64,000 nt of DNA. Source: Agrobacterium salinitolerans. GTDB lineage: Bacteria > Pseudomonadota > Alphaproteobacteria > Rhizobiales > Rhizobiaceae. The notes below the pieces were generated by a model. It was not told the DNA's origin, did not search any database, and worked only from the letters and a program-made list of their open reading frames with translations. Location: NCBI RefSeq assembly GCF_002008225.1, contig NZ_MRDH01000006.1, positions 744,001 through 808,000 on the forward strand, read 5' to 3'. Every line of letters begins with the position of its first letter. Positions within the stretch are counted from its first letter, which is position 1. Shown here one piece after another: positions 27,616 through 36,587 of the stretch. The translations under genes were made by a program, and so were the position numbers.

Positions 27616-29124
27616 ATGATTGAGCCGCTTTCGCATTCCACATTCCATGGGACCACTTTCAAGGAAGAGATCGACGGCGATACGCTGCATGAAGAATGCG
27701 GCGTGTTCGGCATTCTCGGCCATGCCGATGCCTCGGCGCTGACCGCGCTCGGTCTGCATGCGCTCCAGCATCGCGGCCAGGAAGCAGCCGGCATCGTCTC
27801 CTTCGACGGTAAGCGCTTCCATCAGGAACGCCATATGGGCCTCGTTGGCGATCATTATACCGATCCCGCAACGCTCGCCCGCCTGCCAGGCTCCATCGCC
27901 ATTGGCCACACCCGTTATTCCACCACTGGCGAAGTGGCGATGCGCAACGTGCAGCCGCTGTTTGCCGAGCTGGAAGAAGGCGGCATTTCCATTGCCCATA
28001 ACGGCAATTTCACCAACGGCCTGACGCTGCGCCGCCAGATCATCGCGACAGGCGCCATCTGTCAGTCGACGTCGGATACCGAAGTCGTCCTTCACCTCAT
28101 CGCCCGCTCACGCCACTCTTCCACCGCCGATCGTTTCATTGACGCGATCCGCCAGATGGAAGGCGGTTATTCGATGCTGGCGATGACCCGCACCAAGCTG
28201 ATCGCCGCGCGCGACCCTATCGGCATCCGCCCGCTCGTCATGGGCGAACTGGACGGCAAGCCGATCTTCTGCTCGGAAACCTGCGCTCTCGACATCATCG
28301 GCGCGAAATTTGTGCGCGACGTTGAAAACGGCGAAGTCATCATCTGCGAAATCCAGCCTGACGGTTCGATCACCATCGACGCGCGCAAGCCCTCGAAGCC
28401 ACAGCCGGAACGTCTCTGCCTGTTCGAATATGTTTATTTCGCCCGCCCCGATTCCGTCGTCGGCGGCCGCAACGTCTATACGACGCGCAAGAACATGGGC
28501 ATGAACCTTGCCAAGGAAGCGCCGCTGGAAGCTGACGTCGTGGTACCGGTTCCCGATGGCGGCACGCCGGCAGCGCTCGGTTTTGCGCAGGAAAGCGGTA
28601 TTCCCTTCGAATACGGCATCATTCGCAACCATTATGTCGGCCGCACCTTCATCGAGCCGACGCAGCAGATCCGCGCTTTCGGCGTCAAGCTCAAGCATTC
28701 TGCCAACCGGGCGATGATCGAAGGCAAGCGCGTGGTGCTGGTGGACGATTCCATCGTGCGCGGCACGACCTCGGTCAAGATCGTGCAGATGATCCGAGAA
28801 GCCGGCGCCAAGGAAGTGCATATCCGCGTTGCCAGCCCGATGATTTTCCATCCGGATTTTTACGGCATCGATACACCTGACGCAGACAAGCTGCTCGCCA
28901 ACCAATATGCGGACGTCGAAGCGATGGCGAAATATATCGGCGCAGATTCGCTGGCCTTCCTGTCCATCGACGGGCTTTACCGTGCGGTGGGTGGCGAAAA
29001 CCGCAACCCGGCGCGGCCGCAGTTCACGGACCATTATTTCACCGGCGATTATCCGACCCGCCTTCTCGACAAGAATGGCGAGGCCATGGGCAGCAAGATT
29101 TCCATGCTGGCCAGTAACGGCTGA
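27616..29124 (+). CDS. purF: Amidophosphoribosyltransferase PurF
   Basis: PurF catalyses the first committed step of purine synthesis, forming phosphoribosylamine from PRPP and glutamine. The 502 residues include a propeptide of about 27 residues before the nucleophile Cys28 (EECGVFGILGH), the Ntn-type glutaminase domain, and the PRPP loop VLVDDSIVRGTTS in the C-terminal phosphoribosyltransferase domain. The predicted autoprocessing exposes Cys28. A strong terminator follows. Confidence 0.96.
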   Translation: MIEPLSHSTFHGTTFKEEIDGDTLHEECGVFGILGHADASALTALGLHALQHRGQEAAGIVSFDGKRFHQERHMGLVGDHYTDPATLARLPGSIAIGHTRYSTTGEVAMRNVQPLFAELEEGGISIAHNGNFTNGLTLRRQIIATGAICQSTSDTEVVLHLIARSRHSSTADRFIDAIRQMEGGYSMLAMTRTKLIAARDPIGIRPLVMGELDGKPIFCSETCALDIIGAKFVRDVENGEVIICEIQPDGSITIDARKPSKPQPERLCLFEYVYFARPDSVVGGRNVYTTRKNMGMNLAKEAPLEADVVVPVPDGGTPAALGFAQESGIPFEYGIIRNHYVGRTFIEPTQQIRAFGVKLKHSANRAMIEGKRVVLVDDSIVRGTTSVKIVQMIREAGAKEVHIRVASPMIFHPDFYGIDTPDADKLLANQYADVEAMAKYIGADSLAFLSIDGLYRAVGGENRNPARPQFTDHYFTGDYPTRLLDKNGEAMGSKISMLASNG

Positions 29125-29139
29125 TAGGTGCGACAGAAC

Positions 29140-29173
29140 AAGCGGCCACCGGTCTCCGGCGGCCGCTTTTTTC
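29140..29173 (+). terminator. Rho-independent terminator after purF
   Basis: The outer stem agcggcc/ggccgct (29141-29147 with 29161-29167) encloses a second ccgg/ccgg stem. A T6 run (29167-29172) follows. It lies 16 bases past the purF stop. Confidence 0.85.
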
Positions 29174-29270
29174 TTGCCTTTTATTCCGCACGTCAGCTGC
29201 GACAATTTAATTGCTTGCAGCGGGCGTCCGCGGCTTCGTAGAAGAAGGCGCAATCATTTCGGGAGAGACC

Positions 29271-30011
29271 ATGACTATCGATCTCAAGGGGCGCATCGCT
29301 CTCGTTACCGGCGCATCGCGCGGCATCGGCTATTTCACCGCGCTGGAGCTGGCCAAAGCGGGCGCGCATGTCATCGCCTGCGCCCGCACGGTCGGCGGCC
29401 TTGAGGAACTGGACGACGCCATCAAGGCCGTCGGCGGCACGGCGACGCTGGTCCCCTTCGATCTCGCCGACATGAAAGCCATCGATGCGCTGGGCGCCAA
29501 TATATACGAGCGCTGGGGCAAGCTCGATATTCTGGTCGCCAATGCCGGTGTTCTCGGCGTGATTTCCCCGGTCGGCCATATCGAGGCGAAGGTCTTCGAA
29601 AGGGTCATGAACATCAACGTCACCGCCACCTGGCGGCTGATCCGCTCGGTCGAGCCGCTGCTGTTGAAATCGGATGCCGGCCGCGCGCTCATCCTGTCTT
29701 CGGGTGCGGCCCATAGCTGTCGTCCCTTCTGGGGCGTCTACGCCACCTCCAAGGCGGCTGTTGAAGCGCTCGCCCGCACCTGGGCCGCGGAAACGCAGAA
29801 GTCCCCGCTACGCATCAACAGCATCAATCCCGGCGCCACGCGCACGGCGATGCGCGCCCAGGCTATGCCCGGCGAGGATCCGGCCACCGTGCCGCATCCG
29901 TCCGAAGTTGCCGCCGCCATCCTTCTACTCGCCTCGCCCGATCTTACCGAAACCGGCAAGCTCTTCGTCGTGCGTGAGAGGAAATTCGTGGAATATCGCC
30001 AGCCAGAATAA
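29271..30011 (+). CDS. Short-chain dehydrogenase/reductase
   Basis: A 246-residue SDR oxidoreductase. The cofactor loop TGASRGIG is at 13-20 and ILVANAG at about 87-93. Catalytic residues are Ser143 or Ser144, Tyr157 and Lys161 (YATSKAA), followed by NPGATRTAMR. The start MTIDLKGRIALVTG follows GGGAGAG; the open frame extends 20 codons upstream without SDR similarity. It stands alone between the purF terminator and cysS. Substrate cannot be inferred. Confidence 0.87.
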   Translation: MTIDLKGRIALVTGASRGIGYFTALELAKAGAHVIACARTVGGLEELDDAIKAVGGTATLVPFDLADMKAIDALGANIYERWGKLDILVANAGVLGVISPVGHIEAKVFERVMNINVTATWRLIRSVEPLLLKSDAGRALILSSGAAHSCRPFWGVYATSKAAVEALARTWAAETQKSPLRINSINPGATRTAMRAQAMPGEDPATVPHPSEVAAAILLLASPDLTETGKLFVVRERKFVEYRQPE

Positions 30012-30223
30012 GCTTTTGGCCTGCGTCATTGCGGCACCGGCGAGAAACGCTTGACCACACAGAACCGCCGCGCCATAAGGCAAGGTATGAAAACAACGAT
30101 CTGCACCTGCTGCTGAATAAATTTTGCTGGTTCGCCACCGGCCAGATCGTTTTCGTCTTCCCGCAAGGTCCAACAGACAAACGGTCCGGTCAGGACAATT
30201 GACTGCCTCTAGGGAACACCCGC

Positions 30224-31609
<1,386 letters not shown>

Positions 31610-31630
31610 TTTACTGCTGCGGCTTGGGGT

Positions 31631-31790
31631 TTACCCCCCTCTGCCCTGCCGGGCATCTCCCCCTCAAGGGGGGAGATCGATCTGTGGCGCGGTCTCGCCC
31701 ATCTCAACGCTTAAGAGTGAAGTTGAGGTAGCGCCTCCTGCTGATCTCCCCCCTTGAGGGGGAGATGCCCGGCAGGGCAGAGGGGGGTAA
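31631..31790. repeat. 160-bp palindromic element with perfect 48-bp arms
   Basis: The 48-base left arm (31631-31678) is the exact reverse complement of the right arm (31743-31790). The 64-base centre has further pairing (ctcaac/gttgag and ggcgc/gcgcc). The arms contain the motif ctgccctgccgggcatctcc. There is no transposase. It resembles the palindromic intergenic repeats of rhizobia; family membership is inferred. Confidence 0.85.
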
Positions 31791-31864
31791 GTCCCACGAC
31801 ACGCCCTTGCTTTCGACCACGCCATACTCCAATCTCGCAGCACCCATCAAGCCGCGAGCATCCC

Positions 31865-32233
31865 GTGCCCCACGCCAAGGTCAATCCTCAACATCGGTCA
31901 CACGCCCGGCAGATGCGAAAGGCCATGACCGACGCAGAACTGAAGTTCTGGAACGCCGTCCGCGCTCACCGCCTTGACGGCATGTCTTTCAGACGCCAGC
32001 TGCCGGTCGCCGGATATATCGTTGATTTCGCTTGCCCCTCGCATAAGATCATTGTCGAACTGGACGGGTTTCAGCAGGCGGACGACGCTGCGGTAGCCTA
32101 TGACCGAGAGAGAACACGCACGTTTGAGGAACTTGGCTGGACAGTCCTCCGTTTCTGGAACGAGGATATCCTCGGAGACATCGACAATATCTGTCTCCAC
32201 ATTATCCGAACGGTGAAGGAGGAACGACCATGA
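31865..32233 (+). CDS. DUF559 endonuclease-domain protein
   Basis: A 122-residue protein of the DUF559 family (VSR/restriction-endonuclease-like fold). Seen are MRKAMTDAELKFW, then FRRQLPVAGYIVDF and KIIVELDGFQQ, giving Glu25, Asp54, Glu65 and Asp67 as likely catalytic acids, and RTFEELGWTVLRFWNEDI. The start is a GTG at 31865; the frame is open back to 31754, but that extension reads through the palindrome arm and is unlikely to be coding. The DNA target is unknown. It overlaps the next gene by 4 bases (ATGA). Confidence 0.75.
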   Translation: MPHAKVNPQHRSHARQMRKAMTDAELKFWNAVRAHRLDGMSFRRQLPVAGYIVDFACPSHKIIVELDGFQQADDAAVAYDRERTRTFEELGWTVLRFWNEDILGDIDNICLHIIRTVKEERP

Positions 32234-32706
32234 CGACATATACCGGCGGATGCCAATGCGGCGCGGTCCGTTTTCGCGCCACAGGCGACCTGAAAGACAG
32301 TTCCATCTGCCATTGCCGTATGTGCCAGAAGGCTTTCGGGGCCTATTACGCGCCGCTGGTTTCGGTGCGCAACGTGGAATTCGAATGGACGCGCGGCGAA
32401 CCGAAGCGGTTTCAATCCTCGAGCGTCGTCAAGCGCGGTTTCTGCCCGGAGTGCGGCACGCCGCTGACCTATGAGGCGCCGGATGGCGTGGCGGTGGCTG
32501 CCGGGGCATTTGACGATCCCGCAGCGCTGCCGCCAACCATTCAGTGGGGCGTGGAGCGCAAGATCGATTTCGTCGACACGCTTCACACGCTGCCTGCCGT
32601 TCCGACGGAAGACGACCTGACCTCGGTGGACTATCTCACCAATCTCGTCTCCTATCAGCACCCCGACCATGATACGGCACAATGGCCGCTGGAGAACAGA
32701 CAATGA
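32230..32706 (+). CDS. GFA-family (CENP-V/GFA) zinc-binding protein, copy 1
   Basis: A 158-residue member of the family named for glutathione-dependent formaldehyde-activating enzyme. The zinc cysteines are all present: Cys8 and Cys10 (GGCQCGAVRF), Cys27, Cys29 and Cys32 (CHCRMCQKA), Cys72 and Cys75 (CPECGTPL). It ends with YQHPDHDTAQWP, a tail shared with the next two genes. Actual formaldehyde activity is doubtful for most members. It is the first of three tandem paralogues, each overlapping the next by 4 bases. Confidence 0.87.
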   Translation: MTTYTGGCQCGAVRFRATGDLKDSSICHCRMCQKAFGAYYAPLVSVRNVEFEWTRGEPKRFQSSSVVKRGFCPECGTPLTYEAPDGVAVAAGAFDDPAALPPTIQWGVERKIDFVDTLHTLPAVPTEDDLTSVDYLTNLVSYQHPDHDTAQWPLENRQ

Positions 32707-33167
32707 GCGAAAGTGGTTTTTCCGGCGGTTGCCAGTGTGGCGCGGTGCGTTTCCATGCGGGCAAGCTTGGCCGGGCCTCCATCTGCCATTGCCGCATGTG
32801 CCAGAAACATTTCGGCAATTTCTTCGGCGCCCTCGTCACAGCCGATCAGGCGCATCTGACCTGGACGCGCGGCCAGCCTGCCCTCTTTCGTTCGTCGCAG
32901 AAAATCCATCGCGGTTTCTGCAACAAGTGCGGCACGCCGCTGACCTACCATTATCCCGGCGGCGTCGAGATCGCCATCGGCGCTTTCGATGAGCCCGAGC
33001 GGATCGAGCCGCAGGTGCAGGTCAATGTCCACAAGCGCATGCCGTGGATAGAGCAGCTCTTCGGCAAGCCGACCGTGGAACAGGGCGTGGACGAGGCGGA
33101 GATCACCTCCTATCAGCACCCGGATCACGACACACAGGTCTGGCCGCCGGAAGACGAGCGCGCATGA
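32703..33167 (+). CDS. GFA-family zinc-binding protein, copy 2
   Basis: A 154-residue paralogue of the flanking genes with the same cysteine set (GGCQCGAVRF, CHCRMCQKH, CNKCGTPL) and tail YQHPDHDTQVWP. The ATG at 32703 lies in an ATGA overlap with the previous stop; an in-frame ATG at 32682 is inside the previous gene and less likely. Divergence among the three copies is mainly in the middle and after residue 80, suggesting different ligands. Confidence 0.87.
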   Translation: MSESGFSGGCQCGAVRFHAGKLGRASICHCRMCQKHFGNFFGALVTADQAHLTWTRGQPALFRSSQKIHRGFCNKCGTPLTYHYPGGVEIAIGAFDEPERIEPQVQVNVHKRMPWIEQLFGKPTVEQGVDEAEITSYQHPDHDTQVWPPEDERA

Positions 33168-33649
33168 GCGGAGCCGAGGGTTTCAGCGGTGGATGTCAGT
33201 GCGGCGCGGTGCGTTATCGGATAGAGGGCGGTCTTCGTTATCCGCATCTGTGCCATTGCCGCATGTGCCAGAAGGCATCGGGCAATTATTTCATGCCGCT
33301 TGCCGCAAGTACGCTTACGCAGTTTGAAATCACCCGCGGCGAAGCAACCTGGTTCCAGTCCTCCGATCACGTGCGTCGCGGTTTCTGCGGCCGGTGCGGC
33401 ACGCCGCTGTTCTACGACATGCCGGGCGCCGATTTCATCAATATCGCCCTCGGTTCGCTGGACGAACCCCAGCGGATCAAACCCGAGGCGCAATCCAATC
33501 TCGCTGGCAAAATGCAGTGGTTCGGCGCACTCGATGGCTTGCCGATCGAGCCGGAGCCTGCAACGGATAGCCCTTCCCCTCGGGTGAACAATTGCCAGCA
33601 CCCGGACCATGATACGGCCGAATGGCCAGCGAAGGATGATGACCCATGA
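33164..33649 (+). CDS. GFA-family zinc-binding protein, copy 3
   Basis: A 161-residue third paralogue with GGCQCGAVRY, CHCRMCQKAS and CGRCGTPL, and the tail CQHPDHDTAEWP. The ATG at 33164 overlaps the copy 2 stop (ATGA). The frame is open upstream inside copy 2, but those residues do not fit the family. Its stop overlaps the start of the iminopeptidase gene in the same way, so five genes from 31865 to 34602 are chained by 4-base overlaps. Confidence 0.87.
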   Translation: MSGAEGFSGGCQCGAVRYRIEGGLRYPHLCHCRMCQKASGNYFMPLAASTLTQFEITRGEATWFQSSDHVRRGFCGRCGTPLFYDMPGADFINIALGSLDEPQRIKPEAQSNLAGKMQWFGALDGLPIEPEPATDSPSPRVNNCQHPDHDTAEWPAKDDDP

Positions 33650-34602
33650 CCGAAGAATTGCGCGGCTTTTACCCCGAGATCGAACCTTTCGAGACCGGCA
33701 TGCTCGATGTCGGCGACGGCCACACGATCTATTGGGAACGAGTGGGCACGCGCGGTGCAAAACCGGCGGTTTTCCTGCATGGCGGTCCCGGCGGCGGGGT
33801 GAATCCCACGCATCGACGCGTTTTCGATCCGGCCCTTTACGACGTCATCCTGTTCGACCAGCGCGGCTGCGGCCGCTCCACGCCGCATGCGGAACTGGAA
33901 GCCAACACCACATGGCATCTCGTTGCCGATATCGAAAGGCTGCGCGTGCTTTGCGGCTTCGAGAAATGGCTGGTTTTCGGCGGTTCCTGGGGCTCGACGC
34001 TGGCGCTCGCCTATGCCGAGACCCATCCTGACCGCGTCAGTGAGCTGGTTCTGCGCGGCATTTACACCGTCACCAGGCCGGAACTGGACTGGTATTACCA
34101 GTTCGGCGTTTCCGAAATGTATCCGGATCAGTGGGAAAAATTCATCGCACCCATCCCGCAAGCCGAACGCGGCGAGATGATGCAGGCCTATAACCGCTAT
34201 CTCACCGGTACCGACGAGGCGAAGAAACTCGAATGCGCCAAGGCATGGAGCCAGTGGGAAGGGGCAACCATCTCGCTCGTCAGCGATCCCGACCGGGTCG
34301 CGGATTTCGGCGAGGACAAATACGCCATCGCTTTCGCCCGCATCGAAAACCACTTTTTCGTCAATGGCGGCTGGCTGGAAGAAGGCCAATTGCTGCGCGA
34401 CGCCGGCAAACTTAACGATATTCCCGGCGTCATCGTGCATGGGCGTTATGACATGCCCTGCCCGCTGAAATATGCCTGGCAGCTGGCCAAAGCCTGGTCG
34501 AAGGCGGATTTCCACATCATCGAGGCGGCCGGACACGCGGTGAGCGAGCCGGGCATTCTTGATCAACTGATCCGCGCCAACGACCGTTTTGCCGGGAAAT
34601 AA
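33646..34602 (+). CDS. pip: Proline iminopeptidase
   Basis: A 318-residue S33-family peptidase that removes N-terminal proline. Visible are the oxyanion motif HGGPGGG, DQRGCGRSTPH, the nucleophile Ser114 in GGSWGSTLAL, Asp269 in HGRYDMPCP and His297 in AAGHAVSE. Length fits the family. The start is in an ATGA overlap with the third GFA gene. A hairpin at 34640-34673 follows. Confidence 0.93.
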   Translation: MTEELRGFYPEIEPFETGMLDVGDGHTIYWERVGTRGAKPAVFLHGGPGGGVNPTHRRVFDPALYDVILFDQRGCGRSTPHAELEANTTWHLVADIERLRVLCGFEKWLVFGGSWGSTLALAYAETHPDRVSELVLRGIYTVTRPELDWYYQFGVSEMYPDQWEKFIAPIPQAERGEMMQAYNRYLTGTDEAKKLECAKAWSQWEGATISLVSDPDRVADFGEDKYAIAFARIENHFFVNGGWLEEGQLLRDAGKLNDIPGVIVHGRYDMPCPLKYAWQLAKAWSKADFHIIEAAGHAVSEPGILDQLIRANDRFAGK

Positions 34603-34639
34603 CCAGTCCTTTCATCACCTTGCAACGGACGGATAAGAG

Positions 34640-34673
34640 AATGATTCACGCAGGGCGTCCTGCGCGGATCATT
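34640..34673 (+). terminator. Terminator-like hairpin after pip
   Basis: Two 6-bp stems (aatgat/atcatt and cgcagg/cctgcg) separated by a symmetric 3x3 internal loop and capped by GCGT; only TTT follows. Probable end of the DUF559-GFA-pip transcript. Confidence 0.4.
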
Positions 34674-34818
34674 TCCTTCCGTCGCGGAGCAGCCCATTTC
34701 AAGGGCAGCGCGCCTTTTATTCATGCAGTTTTTCTCATGAACCCTTCACGGAAATGAATTGGCCGCCACTGTGGCGATCCGTTATAAAACGCCATCCGAA
34801 CAATTGGCGGTACTCCCC

Positions 34819-35727
34819 ATGGCACTCGACAAATCGCTCCCGGCCCAGGAGGGCGGCGACAGCGCGCGCGGTTTTGCTTTCGCGCTTTCCGCTTATCTGC
34901 TCTGGGGGTTTCTTCCCTTCTACATGAAAGCGGTTGCGCATATTTCGCCGATCGAGGTCATTGTCCATCGCGTCGTCTGGTCGGTGCCGATTGCGGCGGT
35001 CGTGCTGATTGCGCTCGGGCGCACGGCGGAAATCAGAACCGCGCTCAGAACCCCGAAGATGCTGGCTATGGCGAGCCTGACGGCCATCCTCATCAGCATC
35101 AACTGGGGCGTCTATATCTGGGCGATCGGCGCAGGCCGCGCGCTCGATGCCGCGCTTGGCTATTTCATCAATCCGCTGTTCAGCATTTTCCTCGGCGCGG
35201 TGCTTCTCAAGGAAAAGCTTTATCCGGCGCAGATCGCCGCTATCTGCCTCGTGGCGCTGGCGGTGGCGATCCTCACCTGGCATGCGGGTAGCCTGCCCTG
35301 GGTGTCCATCGCGCTCACCGTGTCCTGGGGTTTTTACGCCTTTTTCCGCAAGACTTTGCCGATTGGCGCAACGCAGGGTTTCCTGCTGGAAGTCATGCTT
35401 TTATCCATCCCTGCCGTGCTGGTGATGATCTGGCTCGCCTTCAGCGGACAGGCGCATTTCATGGGCGGCAACTCCGCCGATACTTGGCTTCTGGCGGCAA
35501 GCGGGCTTATCACCGCCGTTCCGCTCATCCTTTATGGCAATGGCGCAAAACTGCTGCGGCTGTCGACCATCGGCATCATGCAATATATCGCACCGACGAT
35601 GATCTTCCTCATTGCCATCTTCATCTTCAAGGAGCCGTTCGACATGGTGCGCATGGCCGCCTTTGCGATGATCTGGGTGGCGCTGGCGATCTATACCGGC
35701 TCCAGCCTGCTGCGGCTCAAGCGGTAG
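34819..35727 (+). CDS. rarD: RarD-type EamA/DMT transporter
   Basis: A 302-residue inner-membrane protein with ten predicted helices, matching RarD (chloramphenicol-sensitivity protein) of the drug/metabolite transporter superfamily. The signatures GFAFALSAYLLWGFLPFYMKA, INWGVYIWAI, LGYFINPLFSIFLG and GIMQYIAPTMIFLIA are characteristic. I chose the ATG at 34819, which gives family length; TTG at 34759 or GTG at 34771 would add a short hydrophilic extension. Substrate unknown. Confidence 0.85.
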   Translation: MALDKSLPAQEGGDSARGFAFALSAYLLWGFLPFYMKAVAHISPIEVIVHRVVWSVPIAAVVLIALGRTAEIRTALRTPKMLAMASLTAILISINWGVYIWAIGAGRALDAALGYFINPLFSIFLGAVLLKEKLYPAQIAAICLVALAVAILTWHAGSLPWVSIALTVSWGFYAFFRKTLPIGATQGFLLEVMLLSIPAVLVMIWLAFSGQAHFMGGNSADTWLLAASGLITAVPLILYGNGAKLLRLSTIGIMQYIAPTMIFLIAIFIFKEPFDMVRMAAFAMIWVALAIYTGSSLLRLKR

Positions 35728-35810
35728 TCTGTACTATCGTGGTCACCTTTCCGCTGTCTGGGGCAAATGGGTCTCAACAATTCGCCAGCAATCGCGGATA
35801 CGCATAGTCG

Positions 35811-36431
35811 TTAAAGGCGGGAAATCACCGAAGGGTCGCCTTCCGGGTTCTGCTGCGCCAGCGCCCGGTCGATGATGGCGGGCACGATATCCTTCACCTC
35901 GTCGATGACGAGCGGGTTGAGAAGATGCGCGCGGTGAATGAAGCCCTGGTCGCGCATGTGTTGCACCAACTCGAGCATCGGGTTCCAGAAGCCGTTGATA
36001 TTGGCAAAGACCATCGGTTTGGAATGGCGGCCAAGCTGCGCCCAGGTCATGATCTCGACGATCTCCTCCAGCGTGCCGACACCGCCCGGCAATGTCACGA
36101 AGGCATCGGACCGCTCGAACATCATATGTTTGCGCTCGTGCATGTCCTTGGTTATGACAAGCTCGTTCAATTGTCCGAGAGAATGGCGCGTCGCCTCCAT
36201 ATCGACCAGAAATTCCGGTATGATGCCGGTTACTTCGCCGCCATTGGAAAGAACGCCGCTGGCGACCGCGCCCATGATGCCCTTGGTGCCGCCGCCATAA
36301 ATGAGGCGAATGCCGCTTTCGGCAAAGCATTTCCCAAGCGCGCGGCCTGCTTCCATATAAGCCGGATCACGTCCGGGCTGGGAGCCGCAATAAACGCAGA
36401 TGGATCGAATCGATGTATTTTTGTCCGTCAT
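35811..36431 (-). CDS. LOG-family protein (cytokinin riboside phosphohydrolase-like)
   Basis: A 206-residue Rossmann-fold protein with the LOG motifs YGGGTKGIMG (45-54), MHERKHMM (97-104) and PGGVGTLEE (115-123), which hold the arginine and glutamate used to hydrolyse nucleoside 5'-monophosphates. LOG proteins release cytokinin bases in plants and some plant-associated bacteria, but bacterial homologues also act as general nucleotide phosphohydrolases. No ipt gene is nearby, so a hormone role is not shown. It is divergent from the LysM gene. Confidence 0.87.
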   Translation of the reverse strand: MTDKNTSIRSICVYCGSQPGRDPAYMEAGRALGKCFAESGIRLIYGGGTKGIMGAVASGVLSNGGEVTGIIPEFLVDMEATRHSLGQLNELVITKDMHERKHMMFERSDAFVTLPGGVGTLEEIVEIMTWAQLGRHSKPMVFANINGFWNPMLELVQHMRDQGFIHRAHLLNPLVIDEVKDIVPAIIDRALAQQNPEGDPSVISRL

Positions 36432-36587
36432 GAAGGGAAGGAACTATGTGCGATGCGGCACGTCAAGAAAATTTGGGAAATCCCTTGCAAATATGGCCTT
36501 TTAGCCACTCGCCGCTTGTCTGGCGCAAGGTAAGGCGCTAGCAATCTCAACTTGTGTGAAAAGCTTGAAATACCCGGAGATTCCAGG

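Noticed and set aside
31754-31864. N-terminal extension of the DUF559 gene
   Set aside because: The extension is translated from the palindrome's right arm and following spacer; family members start close to the PHAKV sequence, hence the GTG at 31865.
35811-36431. LOG-family gene as evidence of cytokinin production
   Set aside because: LOG proteins are widespread in bacteria without cytokinin synthesis, and no ipt or other hormone gene lies in the window.
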